This document shows, in pieces, positions 7,081-16,226 of a stretch of DNA of 64,000 nucleotides (the stretch's first letter is position 1; each line of letters starts with the position of its first letter). This DNA is from JAFGPL01 sp963781805. Its GTDB lineage: Bacteria > Bacteroidota > Bacteroidia > Bacteroidales > UBA10428. Under the pieces are notes generated by a model. The model saw nothing but the letters and a program-made list of their open reading frames with translations, had not been told where the DNA came from and searched no databases. Both the position numbers and the translations under genes were made by a program. The stretch is taken from contig CAWAHF010000004.1 of assembly GCA_963781805.1 (NCBI GenBank), positions 2,914,001 through 2,978,000 on the forward strand, in the 5' to 3' direction.

Positions 7081-9408
7081 ATGATAAGCAATCTGATAAT
7101 CGTTGAATCGCCTGCCAAGGCAAAAACAATCGAAAAATTTCTTGGTAAAGAGTATCAAGTTAGGTCCAGCATGGGTCATATTCGGGATCTTGAAAAAAAA
7201 GATTTCGGAATTGACATAAAAAACAATTTTAAGCCCCGATATATTGTCCCGGATGACAAGAAAAAAATTGTATCGGATTTAAAAAAAGCAGTTGCCGAAG
7301 CTCAGACAGTCTGGCTTGCATCTGACGAGGACAGGGAAGGCGAGGCAATTGCATGGCATCTGAAAGAAGTTTTAAATCTCGATGCATCAAGAACAAGGCG
7401 AATTGTTTTTCACGAAATTACCAAAGAAGCCATACTAGACGCCATTAAAAATTATCGTACCATAAATCAAAATTTAGTGGATGCGCAGCAGGCAAGACGA
7501 ATTCTCGACAGAATTGTGGGTTTTGAAATTTCTCCCATTCTTTGGAGAAAAATCAAACCATCGTTATCTGCAGGACGTGTTCAATCAGTTGCAGTCAGAT
7601 TAATCGTTGAACGTGAACGTGAGATATATAATTTTGCTTCTACATCTTCATTTAAAATAATCGCAACATTTCAGGTGAAAGACAGCAAGGGTAAATTAAC
7701 CGAATTAAAGGCTGAGCTTTCACGTAAATTCAGTTCTAAGAAAGAGGCAGAAGATTTTTTAAAAATTTGTGCAAAAGCAACATTTTCCATTCAGGAAATT
7801 TCAACCAGACCATCGAAAAAATCGCCATCCCCTCCTTTTACAACTTCGACCCTCCAGCAGGAAGCCAGTCGTAAGCTGGGATTCTCTGTTTCACAAACGA
7901 TGATGATTGCGCAAAAGCTATATGAATCGGGTAAAATAACCTATATGCGTACCGATTCGGTAAATTTGTCTCAACTGGCATTAAATGCAGCTACAAAAGT
8001 AATTTCTGCACACTTTGGATCTGAATATCTTAATATCAGGAATTATAAAACCAAAACAAAAGGTGCACAGGAAGCTCACGAAGCAATCAGACCAACATAT
8101 CTTAATAAAGATTCGATACAGGGAACAAATCAGGAAAAAAGATTATATGAATTGATTTGGAAACGTACGGTAGCATCCCAAATGAGTGATGCACAACTTG
8201 AAAAAACAACCATAACCATTCATATTTCCAATTCCAATGATAACTTTGTTGCTTCAGGAGAAGTTTTAAAGTTTGATGGATTTTTAAAGGTTTATATCGA
8301 ATCAACCGACGATGAGCAGGAAGACGGAAGCCAGGGACTACTTCCTCCTTTGAAAACAGGAGAAATTCTTACCTACCATTCAATCGAAGCTACCGAACGT
8401 TTTACGCATCATCCTCCCCGGTATACGGAGGCAAGCCTGGTAAGAAAGCTTGAAGAACTTGGTATAGGAAGACCATCAACCTATGCTCCAACAATCTCTA
8501 CCATTCAAAACAGGGGATATGTTCTTAAAAATGATAAAACCGGAAAACCAAGAGATTTTGTTATATTAAATCTTACCGGTGAAAAAATAACAGAGAAATC
8601 AAGCACAGAAACCTATGGAGCCGAGAAAGCAAAACTATTTCCAGACAATATAGGAATGATTGTTAACGACTTTCTGGTCGAATATTTTAAAGAAATTCTG
8701 GATTATAATTTCACGGCAAATGTTGAAAAGGACTTTGATGATATAGCCACGGGCAATAGAAACTGGACGGAGATGATCAGTTTGTTTTATAAAAAATTTC
8801 ATCCTAAAGTAGAATCCACGCTCAAAGAATCGGAAACCAGCAGGGGTGAAAGATTGCTCGGAAAAGAACCTGAAACTGGAAAACCAGTGATTGTTAAAAT
8901 GGGTAAATACGGAGCCGTAGCTCAGATTGGTGAAAAAACCGTGAACGAGAATGACGAAAAACCGAGATGGGCCAGTTTAAGAAAAGGTCAGAATTTGGAG
9001 TCTATAACACTGGAAGAAGCTTTACAGTTATTTAAACTTCCGCGTTCGTTAGGATTATTTGAGAACGAAGAAATGGTGGTTGGGATCGGAAAGTTTGGAC
9101 CATATATCAGGCACAATTCATCCTTCTATTCCCTTAAACGGGGCGAAGATGATCCTTATTTAATTGAAGCGTCCAGAGCAATTGAATTAATCCAGGAAAA
9201 ACGCAATGCTCAAAAGAATAAAATTATAAAAGAATTTAAAGAAGAGCCCGATTTAAAGGTGCTTAACGGCAGATGGGGACCCTATATCAATCTTAAAAAA
9301 GAAAATTTTAAGATCCCCAAAGGGTTTGAACCGGCAAAGCTTAGTTTAGAAGATTGCAGGAAGATTATTCAGGAATCATCTCAAAAAAAGAAATCAAAAA
9401 AACAGTAA
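7081..9408 (+). CDS. topA: DNA topoisomerase I (type IA)
   Basis: TopA relaxes negative supercoils through a transient 5'-phosphotyrosyl bond. The TOPRIM domain opens the protein (IVESPAKAKTIEKFLG, then DEDREGEAIAWH with the metal-binding acids). The active-site tyrosine is Y288 in ITYMRTDS, and the HEAIRPT motif of type IA enzymes follows. The last about 170 residues consist of repeated C-terminal modules (GKYGAVAQIG, GKFGPYIRH, GRWGPYINLKKENFKIPKG) of the zinc-less type common in Bacteroidota; no CxxC zinc fingers are seen. The 775-residue length is close to that of similar enzymes. The next gene starts 14 bp after the stop, so the two are probably co-transcribed. Confidence 0.97.
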   Translation: MISNLIIVESPAKAKTIEKFLGKEYQVRSSMGHIRDLEKKDFGIDIKNNFKPRYIVPDDKKKIVSDLKKAVAEAQTVWLASDEDREGEAIAWHLKEVLNLDASRTRRIVFHEITKEAILDAIKNYRTINQNLVDAQQARRILDRIVGFEISPILWRKIKPSLSAGRVQSVAVRLIVEREREIYNFASTSSFKIIATFQVKDSKGKLTELKAELSRKFSSKKEAEDFLKICAKATFSIQEISTRPSKKSPSPPFTTSTLQQEASRKLGFSVSQTMMIAQKLYESGKITYMRTDSVNLSQLALNAATKVISAHFGSEYLNIRNYKTKTKGAQEAHEAIRPTYLNKDSIQGTNQEKRLYELIWKRTVASQMSDAQLEKTTITIHISNSNDNFVASGEVLKFDGFLKVYIESTDDEQEDGSQGLLPPLKTGEILTYHSIEATERFTHHPPRYTEASLVRKLEELGIGRPSTYAPTISTIQNRGYVLKNDKTGKPRDFVILNLTGEKITEKSSTETYGAEKAKLFPDNIGMIVNDFLVEYFKEILDYNFTANVEKDFDDIATGNRNWTEMISLFYKKFHPKVESTLKESETSRGERLLGKEPETGKPVIVKMGKYGAVAQIGEKTVNENDEKPRWASLRKGQNLESITLEEALQLFKLPRSLGLFENEEMVVGIGKFGPYIRHNSSFYSLKRGEDDPYLIEASRAIELIQEKRNAQKNKIIKEFKEEPDLKVLNGRWGPYINLKKENFKIPKGFEPAKLSLEDCRKIIQESSQKKKSKKQ

Positions 9409-9421
9409 TTAAAAAAAATTG

Positions 9422-10567
9422 ATGAATCTAAATGATTATTTTGATCCGGTGGATTTAGTCAAACCCGATGAATTTCTGGTAAATAATGATTCACTTTTCA
9501 GTAAAAATATCAGGGTAAATACACCCAGTACACCCATTGATGAAATTAGTGATTATCAGATTGCTTTGGTGGGAGTACCCGAAGACAGAAATTCCAACAA
9601 CAGAGGTTCATCCCTGGCTCCTGACAGGATCAGGGGAAAACTTTATCAGTTGTTTAAAGTGAATGACAAAACTAAAATCATTGATCTTGGTAATTTAAAA
9701 CAAGGGAATTCCTATTCTGATACCTATGTGGGTTTGCAGGACGTATTGAATGAATTAATCAATAACCATTTGACTATAATCATACTTGGCGGCACTCAGG
9801 ACCTTACAAGTGCTTGTTTTAAGACTTATGAGAAAATTAAAAACAGTATTAATGTTGTATCTGTTGATTATACAATAGACAATAACGATTCACCTTCTGG
9901 CTCTGATAATTACTTATCTTATATTCTAGCCAGCAACAAGGTCTTCAAATTCTCAAATATAGGTCATCAACAATATAGAACCGATCCCCAACGTATCGAG
10001 TGGCTGGAAGATAATTTGTACGAATCTGTGAGACTGGGGAGTCTTAAAAATAAAATATATCTTGTTGAGCCAATATTCAGAGATTGTGACCTGGTAAGTT
10101 TTGACATTGGAGCTTTACGACAGAGCGATGCCCCTGGTAGAATTAATCCTTCCCCAAACGGTCTTTTTGCTGATGAGGCATGTCAAATAGCAAGATATTC
10201 CGGAATGAGTGACCGTACAACCTGTTTTGGAATTTTTGAAATTAATCCCAAACTTGATTTGAATGATATGACGTCGCATACTGCAGCACAGATGATATGG
10301 TATTTCATTGAAGGATTTTCAATAAGAAAATCTGAGCATCCTTCTTCCGAAAATCCTGATTTCAAATTTTTTATTATCAGTCATGATAATATGGAACATG
10401 ACATAACTTTTATTAAAAGTCATCGAACAGACAGATGGTGGATGGAGGTTCCGATTATAAAAACAGGTAAGAAAATTATGGTAGCATGCTCCTTTGAAGA
10501 CTATCAGCAAGCCTGCAATCATGACATACCTGATATCTGGTGGAAATCTTTCAGAAAAATTAACTAA
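9422..10567 (+). CDS. Arginase/formimidoylglutamase-fold protein with degenerate metal site
   Basis: The fold is that of the arginase-agmatinase-HutG superfamily: an N-terminal VALVGVPEDRNSNNRGS-like strand-loop, then the three metal-ligand motifs in order. Each is changed. GGxHxxT reads GGTQDLT (Q126 for His), DxHxD reads DYTID (T151 for His), and SxDxD reads SFDIG (D228 kept, G230 for Asp). Only part of the two-manganese site remains, so hydrolysis of a guanidino or formimino group is unlikely as far as family knowledge goes. It lies 13 bp after topA and upstream of the porP/gldKLMN cluster. Automatic pipelines would probably call it formimidoylglutamase; I consider it a repurposed or inactive homologue. 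The start is ATG 9422, since a TTG lies just before it. Confidence 0.8.
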   Translation: MNLNDYFDPVDLVKPDEFLVNNDSLFSKNIRVNTPSTPIDEISDYQIALVGVPEDRNSNNRGSSLAPDRIRGKLYQLFKVNDKTKIIDLGNLKQGNSYSDTYVGLQDVLNELINNHLTIIILGGTQDLTSACFKTYEKIKNSINVVSVDYTIDNNDSPSGSDNYLSYILASNKVFKFSNIGHQQYRTDPQRIEWLEDNLYESVRLGSLKNKIYLVEPIFRDCDLVSFDIGALRQSDAPGRINPSPNGLFADEACQIARYSGMSDRTTCFGIFEINPKLDLNDMTSHTAAQMIWYFIEGFSIRKSEHPSSENPDFKFFIISHDNMEHDITFIKSHRTDRWWMEVPIIKTGKKIMVACSFEDYQQACNHDIPDIWWKSFRKIN

Positions 10568-10573
10568 AGTTTA

Positions 10574-10788
10574 TCAGTAGTGTCCGACTAAATTATTTGT
10601 TTATCCACTATGTGGAATAGGATCTTTACTTTATTGCTTTATTACAACACTTTATCTCTTAGGGAGAATTTCCGCATAGCGGATTAGGAATTGTAGAAAA
10701 AAATAACCCCAAAGGCAGTGATACCTCGTAGAGGTTCTACAAAATAAGATGTATAAAGATTATAAAAGCATTTAGTCGGTCAGTAGTG
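10574..10788. mobile_element. MITE-like element with 9-bp flanking direct repeats
   Basis: TCAGTAGTG occurs directly before (10574-10582) and after (10780-10788) a 197-bp stretch. The ends of that stretch are inverted: TCCGACTAAAT at 10583-10593 and ATTTAGTCGG at 10770-10779. This is the layout of a small transposed element with its target-site duplication. There is no reading frame inside. Internal hairpins are TCCAC-TAT-GTGGA (10604-10616), TCCGC-ATA-GCGGA (10671-10683) and ACCTC-GTA-GAGGT (10723-10735), plus an 8-bp stem TTGTAGAA/TTCTACAA (10691-10698 with 10735-10742). The parent transposase is not in the window. Confidence 0.55.
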
Positions 10789-11154
10789 AAAGTTTATACG
10801 TAATTTCCGGTTTGTATATGAATTAATTCTTCTTAAATCATATCCCTCTTAAATGAAAGTGGACAATGTTTTTTTTAGTCCCGATTTTAAATAATTTCCT
10901 TGAACTTATTGGCAATTGTGAAACAAAGGAAAAATGAATTGAATACCCTAAGTTTGACGAATAGTCATTTTTTTAACATGAACAATAAAAAAATATTGAT
11001 TAAAGAGCAACATTATTAGATTAATTGAGTATATATTATGGATAAATTTTGTATATTTAATTATTAACAGGTACTTGTTAATTTTATTTGTACGAATACA
11101 ATATTTTTACTTATTTTACTTTTTATATAGGTGTCAAATAGCTTAAAAAACCTG
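10789..11154. other. AT-rich upstream region of the porP-gldKLMN cluster
   Basis: No gene is supportable. The stretch is strongly AT-rich and probably carries the control region of the following T9SS gene cluster. Apart from the promoter-like motif at its end I see no defined operator, riboswitch or repeat. Confidence 0.5.
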
Positions 11155-11162
11155 TATATTTG
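11155..11162 (+). promoter_or_regulatory. Putative -7 element (TATATTTG) upstream of porP
   Basis: TATATTTG matches the Bacteroidota primary-sigma -7 consensus TAnnTTTG exactly and lies 20 bp before the ATG of the PorP/SprF gene. A good TTG at the expected -33 distance is not seen (only TGT in GTGTCAA), so this is a candidate only. Confidence 0.3.
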
Positions 11163-11182
11163 AAATGTAGGAAAGTGAAAAT

Positions 11183-12157
11183 ATGCAAAAATTATTATTC
11201 ATAATTTTTATTATAGCAATAACCATTGAATTAAATGCTCAACAAGATTATCAGGTGAGTCAATTTATGTACAACCAGATTGCATTCAATCCAGGAGCTG
11301 CCGGAAATAAAGATATGGCTTGTGTAAGTGGTATTTTGCGTAAACAATGGACCGGCATGGAAGGAACTCCACAGGATATTATTATTAACGCTAACACACC
11401 ATTCAGGCTTTTAAAGAAAGACCATGGAGTTGGTATTACATTTTTTAAGGAAGATATAGGTTTTAATGAAGATATCGACCTGAAAGTTTGTTATGCCTAC
11501 AGGGCTGATGTTGGTAATGGTAAACTGGGTATCGGTGCCGGCTTAAACATCACAAACAGGGGATTTAATAAAGCGGATTGGGTAACCTATAATATTAACA
11601 CGAATACGATTGGAGATGGTTCAGATGACAATTCCATCCCAAAAAGTCTTGATAAAGTGTTTGCCTTCGATGTAAGTTTTGGCCTTTTCTATAAGACAGA
11701 AGATTTGTATTTTGGAATTTCTTCAACACATATAAACCAAAGTAGTTATAAGTTTTACAAAACGAGTGGTTCTTCCGAATTGGAAACTCCGGTAAAAATT
11801 GCCAGACATTATTATATTACATCCGGTTATACCATTCAATTGGCAAATCCTTCTTTTGAGGTAACTCCTTCAATATTGATACAATCTGATGGGAAAATAC
11901 ATAAATTTGATTTAAATGCGATAGTGTCATACAATAAAAAGTTTTGGGGTGGCGTTTCTATCAGACCAGGCAGTGCAGTGGTTGGAATGCTTGGATTTGA
12001 GATATTAAATGGAGCAAAAATAGGATTTGCATATGATTTTCCAACAACAGCTATAACCAATTACTATAATACTTCGTATGAAATCTTATTGAACTATTGT
12101 TTTAAGATTGGTGTTGACAAAACACCTCAAAAATACAAGAGTATTAGGTTTTTGTAA
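11183..12157 (+). CDS. PorP/SprF family T9SS outer-membrane protein
   Basis: PorP/SprF proteins are predicted outer-membrane beta-barrels that work with the type IX secretion system, and some carry type B cargo. The 324-residue protein starts with a signal peptide (cut after about LNAQ). The family opening is clear: QQDYQVSQFMYNQIAFNPGAAG, then RKQWTGMEGTPQ and HGVGITFFKEDIGF. Amphipathic strands alternate through to a terminal YEILLNYCF strand. It precedes gldK by about 67 bp on the same strand, matching the common porP-K-L-M-N order (porP-porK-porL-porM-porN in Porphyromonas). A second family member is at 39425. The porP name is likely by position, but I leave the symbol open because paralogues exist. 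Confidence 0.9.
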   Translation: MQKLLFIIFIIAITIELNAQQDYQVSQFMYNQIAFNPGAAGNKDMACVSGILRKQWTGMEGTPQDIIINANTPFRLLKKDHGVGITFFKEDIGFNEDIDLKVCYAYRADVGNGKLGIGAGLNITNRGFNKADWVTYNINTNTIGDGSDDNSIPKSLDKVFAFDVSFGLFYKTEDLYFGISSTHINQSSYKFYKTSGSSELETPVKIARHYYITSGYTIQLANPSFEVTPSILIQSDGKIHKFDLNAIVSYNKKFWGGVSIRPGSAVVGMLGFEILNGAKIGFAYDFPTTAITNYYNTSYEILLNYCFKIGVDKTPQKYKSIRFL

Positions 12158-12224
12158 AAATTTAATTAATTTTAGATAATAATTTAAACTAAAGGATTGT
12201 TGTTTCAGATAAATACCTTTGATT

Positions 12225-13556
12225 ATGAAAAAGATAGTTTCTTTTTGTTTCATTTTGGCAGTACTAATTATTAGTGGTTGTTCAAACTATAAAAGTGGAG
12301 AATTGACTGGAGTACCGGGAAGAACCAAGTTCTTCGAACCGGATCCTTTTGGCATGGTATTCATTCCACAAGGCAGTTTTACTATGGGCAACGATGACCA
12401 GGACGTTACCTGGGCACAAACAACATTTTCGAAAACCGTAACAGTAGATCCCTTTTGGATGGATGAAACCGAAATCACAAATAATGAATACAGGCAATTT
12501 GTATTCTGGGTTCGCGATTCCATAATGAGAAGGATGCTGGGTGAACAACTTGATGATTATGTAATTTCGGAAGATGCTTTGGGAAATCCGATAGATCCTC
12601 CGGCAATCAACTGGGATGTAAGAATTGATTTCAGAGATGAAGAAGTCAATGAAATATTAAGTGATTTGTATCTGGCTGACAATGAAAGATTTTATGGTCA
12701 AAAAGAGATTGATACCAGAAAATTGATGTATGAATATTACTGGATTGATTTGAAACAGGCTGCCTCAAAATCAAACAGGTATAATTTTGAAAAAAAGCAA
12801 TACGAAGGTTTTATTGTTAATAATAATGGAGAAAAAATAGAAATTAAAGACCGTTCTACTTTTGTAATCAGAGACGTCCTAAACATCTATCCCGATACAT
12901 TATGCTGGATATCTGACTTCACTTATTCATATAATGAACCTTATACAACCATGTATTTTTGGCATCCATCGTATGATAATTATCCGGTTGTTGGTGTATC
13001 CTGGAAACAAGCCACAGCTTTTTGTATTTGGCGTACACAATTACTGAATTCTGAACTTAGAAACAATGGTCAACCCGGAGTACATGATTACAGACTTCCG
13101 ATTGAAGCAGAGTGGGAATATGCCGCACGAGGTGGACTGGAGCATTCCATGTACCCATGGGGCGGGTATTATACCCGAAATAAAGAAGGCTGTTTTCTTG
13201 CCAATTTTAAACCTTTGCGAGGGAATTATGCTGATGATGGTGGCGTTGTTACTGTTGCAGTTGGTACGTATCAACCCAATGAATATGGATTGTATGATAT
13301 GGCAGGTAATGTAGCCGAATGGACATCAAGTGCATATGACGAATCGGCATATATTTTCTCACATGATTTAAATCCTGACTATCGATACAATTCCCGTCCG
13401 GATGACCAACCTGTTGTAAAAAGAAAAGTTATCAGAGGGGGTTCATGGAAAGATATAGGATATTACATGCAAAATGGAACAAGGAGTTATGAATATCAGG
13501 ATACTTCAAAATCATATATAGGTTTCAGATGCGTAAGATCTTATTTAGGAACATAA
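12225..13556 (+). CDS. gldK: T9SS ring lipoprotein GldK/PorK (FGE-sulfatase fold)
   Basis: GldK/PorK is an outer-membrane lipoprotein that forms the periplasmic ring of the type IX secretion system together with GldN/PorN. The ATG at 12225 begins a lipoprotein signal ending IISGC, with the acylated cysteine at about residue 20. The mature protein has the formylglycine-generating-enzyme-like fold: IPQGSFTMGNDDQ, MDETEITNNEYRQF, VVGVSWKQATAFCIWR, RLPIEAEWEYAARGG, YDMAGNVAEWTSSAY, VIRGGSWKD and YIGFRCVRS. The insertion between about residues 90 and 240 is usual for GldK. It is first of four contiguous genes (gldKLMN) with 41, 28 and 18 bp gaps, clearly one operon. The TTG 6 bp upstream is not needed as a start. 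Confidence 0.95.
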   Translation: MKKIVSFCFILAVLIISGCSNYKSGELTGVPGRTKFFEPDPFGMVFIPQGSFTMGNDDQDVTWAQTTFSKTVTVDPFWMDETEITNNEYRQFVFWVRDSIMRRMLGEQLDDYVISEDALGNPIDPPAINWDVRIDFRDEEVNEILSDLYLADNERFYGQKEIDTRKLMYEYYWIDLKQAASKSNRYNFEKKQYEGFIVNNNGEKIEIKDRSTFVIRDVLNIYPDTLCWISDFTYSYNEPYTTMYFWHPSYDNYPVVGVSWKQATAFCIWRTQLLNSELRNNGQPGVHDYRLPIEAEWEYAARGGLEHSMYPWGGYYTRNKEGCFLANFKPLRGNYADDGGVVTVAVGTYQPNEYGLYDMAGNVAEWTSSAYDESAYIFSHDLNPDYRYNSRPDDQPVVKRKVIRGGSWKDIGYYMQNGTRSYEYQDTSKSYIGFRCVRSYLGT

Positions 13557-13597
13557 TACTAATATAACCATCGTTAAATTTTAATATATATATTAAT

Positions 13598-14530
13598 ATG
13601 GCTAGTATAACGGATATCGTACAAAGTTCGGGCTGGAAAAATTTTATGGCCAAACTTTATGGAATAGGTGCTTCAGTCGTAATAGTAGGTGCATTATTTA
13701 AAATTCAGCATTGGAAATTTTCAGGCTTATTTCTTACTATGGGACTTTTAACCGAAGCAACAATTTTTTTCTTTTCTGCATTTGAACCGTTGCACGAAGA
13801 GTTGGACTGGACTCTGGTATATCCGGAACTTGCTGGAATGAGTGATCCTGACGATATTGAGCATTTTAAAGATAATCAGTTAAGCGAGGGCAGACCCCTT
13901 GAAAAGATAGAAACACTTTTAGGTGATGTTGAAATAAGTGAAGAATCCATTAAAAAACTGGGAGAAGGTTTGACAAAATTAAGCAAAGCAGCAAGCAATA
14001 TTGCTGATCTTTCTAATGCTACTGCTGCTACCCAGGAATTTATAGGCAATATGCAGGGTGCCACTAATTCAATCGTTAATCTGAATGAAACCTATATCTC
14101 TTCTACTGATAATATTAAGCAATCTGCCAGTGCGCTTGCCAATTCCTATCTGCAATCGGCTGATATTATTTCAAAATCAGGAAATGATGTAGCTTCGACA
14201 TACACACAGATTGCAGATACAATTAAAAATGAACAACAAAACATTGCTAAAGGAGGTAAATCTTATGAAGAACAGGTCACTTCTCTTAACAATAACTTGC
14301 AGGACTTAAATGCAGTTTATAAGCTTCAGATAAAAGACAGTAACCAGCATTTGCAGGGTACACAGCAAGTATACAGCGGACTTGAAGATATGATTAAACA
14401 ATTGAAAGAATCCGTTGATGAAACAAATAAATATAAAGAAGAGATTGTAAAACTCAGGGATAGCCTGTCATCATTAAACAATATTTATGGAAATATGCTT
14501 TCTGCTATGAATGTTATGACCGGAAAGTAA
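13598..14530 (+). CDS. gldL: T9SS motor protein GldL/PorL
   Basis: GldL and GldM form the inner-membrane proton-driven motor of the type IX secretion system. GldL has two N-terminal membrane helices (about 18-35 and 41-60) separated by a tight turn FKIQHWKFSG. A glutamate sits within the second helix (E53 in GLLTEATIFF), at the position known to matter for energy coupling in this family. The rest (about 65-310) is cytoplasmic and rich in coiled coil, with repeated Ser/Ala/Asn/Lys heptad-like segments. The length of 310 residues is ordinary for longer Bacteroidota homologues (Flavobacterium GldL is shorter). It lies between gldK and gldM. Confidence 0.95.
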   Translation: MASITDIVQSSGWKNFMAKLYGIGASVVIVGALFKIQHWKFSGLFLTMGLLTEATIFFFSAFEPLHEELDWTLVYPELAGMSDPDDIEHFKDNQLSEGRPLEKIETLLGDVEISEESIKKLGEGLTKLSKAASNIADLSNATAATQEFIGNMQGATNSIVNLNETYISSTDNIKQSASALANSYLQSADIISKSGNDVASTYTQIADTIKNEQQNIAKGGKSYEEQVTSLNNNLQDLNAVYKLQIKDSNQHLQGTQQVYSGLEDMIKQLKESVDETNKYKEEIVKLRDSLSSLNNIYGNMLSAMNVMTGK

Positions 14531-14558
14531 ATAATAATGCTAACATTACAAGACTAAG

Positions 14559-16208
14559 ATGGCCCACGGTAAGGAAACCCCGAGACAAAAGATGATAGGT
14601 ATGATGTACTTAGTGCTTACAGCACTGTTAGCGCTTAATGTATCTACAAGTGTTCTCGATGCCTTTAAAATAATTGATGAAGGACTCAGCAAAACAAATA
14701 ATACCCTGCAATCGAAAATTTCTGAAGTTTATGAGAATTTCAGAATGCAGGATCAAATTAATCCAAGTAAGGTTGGAGTATGGAAAGATAAAGCTTTTGC
14801 TGTCAGAGACTTGGCGGATTCACTGATTAATAAAATTCAGGACTTGAAACTTTTGGTTGTGAAGGAAGCTGAACGGAATAATCCCAAGGCTTTTGAAGGT
14901 GGTGTAATAAACCGCGATGAAATCAAAGCTGTGACAGATTATGATACCCCAAACAGGATATTAATCGGCCCGGACGTAACATCTAATAGCAAGGCAAGAA
15001 TACTTAAAAATCAAATTGAAGAATATAAAAAATATTTACTGGACTTTATTCCTGAGGAAAATACAAAACTTCGTGAATCAATAAAAGCAAGTCTGGATAC
15101 TGAAGATGAGCACAACAAAAAGAAATCACCAAAAGAAAATACCTGGGAATATCACAAATTTGGTCATTCTCCTCTAATGGGTTATTTGGCTATCATGTCA
15201 AATCTTCAAATAAATATCGGTAATGCTGAAGCTGAAACTGTAAATTATCTCTATTCAAGAATAGATGAAGGAGCTGTTAAATTCAATAAATTGGAAGCAA
15301 CAGTTATTCCGAATACAAATTATGTCATTAAAGGTAATAAATACCGTTCAGAAGTTTTTATTTCTGCTTATGATACAACGAATCCTCCAGAGGTTTATGT
15401 TACAGAAAATGCAAGACCCTATGAAGAAGTTAAGGATGCTGCCGGAAGAGTAGTAGACTATAAACGAAGGGAAGATTTAAAATATGAACTTCTCCCAATT
15501 GAACAAGGCAAAGCAGTTTATGAACGACAAGGAGGAGCACCAGGTTTCAAAGAATGGGGAGGTATTATAGAAGTACAGGGACCAGGCGAAGATAAAATAA
15601 GAAGACCCTTTAAGGTTTCATACCAGGTAGCCGAAAGTAATGTTGTTGTTTCACCAACTAAAATGAATGTTTTCTATTATGGCGTTGATAATCCCGTAGA
15701 TATATCTGTAGCCGGAGTACCCGCCGACAAAATATCAGCAATAAATACAAATGGAAATATTTCGCCCAGAGGCGGTTCCTGGATTGTTAATCCTAAAAGA
15801 CCTGGTTTTAGCACTATACGTGTTTTTGCAGAATTTAACGGTGAAAAAAAAGAAGTCGGATTTAAAGAGTTTCGCGTAAAAACTGTGCCTGATCCGGTCG
15901 CTACAGTTGCCAATAGAAAAGGTGGTGGAATTGATAAAAATCTATTGTTAGCCTCAACCGGAGTACAGGCTGAAATGGAGAACTTTGATTTTGACCTCAC
16001 TTTTAAAGTTACTGAATTTACTGTATTAACCGTAATTCAAGGGTTTGTAAGTACTGCGCCCTCAAACAGTGCCAGGTTTACTGATAAACAAAAGGAAATT
16101 CTTCGCACATTGAGCAAAGGATCTCCAGTATATATTCAGGATATTCATGCAGTTGGACCTGACGGAACTGTTAGAATTTTAGGGACGATATATTTTAAGA
16201 TAAATTAA
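14559..16208 (+). CDS. gldM: T9SS motor protein GldM/PorM
   Basis: GldM has one inner-membrane helix (about 12-32, IGMMYLVLTALLALNVS) that joins GldL in the motor and a large periplasmic part that reaches the GldK/N ring. The opening AHGKETPRQKMIGMMYLV is the family hallmark. Four periplasmic domains are expected (D1-D4). The helical first domain covers about 35-230; beta-rich domains follow, with VSPTKMNVFYYGVDNPVDISVAGV in the third and the FDFDLTFKVTEFTV / PVYIQDIHAVGPDG strands of the C-terminal domain. Length (549) is slightly above the typical 510-520. The start ATG is 28 bp after gldL. Confidence 0.96.
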   Translation: MAHGKETPRQKMIGMMYLVLTALLALNVSTSVLDAFKIIDEGLSKTNNTLQSKISEVYENFRMQDQINPSKVGVWKDKAFAVRDLADSLINKIQDLKLLVVKEAERNNPKAFEGGVINRDEIKAVTDYDTPNRILIGPDVTSNSKARILKNQIEEYKKYLLDFIPEENTKLRESIKASLDTEDEHNKKKSPKENTWEYHKFGHSPLMGYLAIMSNLQINIGNAEAETVNYLYSRIDEGAVKFNKLEATVIPNTNYVIKGNKYRSEVFISAYDTTNPPEVYVTENARPYEEVKDAAGRVVDYKRREDLKYELLPIEQGKAVYERQGGAPGFKEWGGIIEVQGPGEDKIRRPFKVSYQVAESNVVVSPTKMNVFYYGVDNPVDISVAGVPADKISAINTNGNISPRGGSWIVNPKRPGFSTIRVFAEFNGEKKEVGFKEFRVKTVPDPVATVANRKGGGIDKNLLLASTGVQAEMENFDFDLTFKVTEFTVLTVIQGFVSTAPSNSARFTDKQKEILRTLSKGSPVYIQDIHAVGPDGTVRILGTIYFKIN

Positions 16209-16226
16209 TCTATTAAATTTATTACA

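Noticed and set aside
12214..12221. TACCTTTG, an exact match to the -7 consensus, just before gldK
   Set aside because: It lies only 3 bp from the ATG and has no TTG at the proper distance, so it would give a leaderless or internal start; more likely chance.
15677..16000. 107-codon minus-strand frame inside gldM
   Set aside because: It is entirely within a clear gldM reading frame and shows no domain; a shadow frame.
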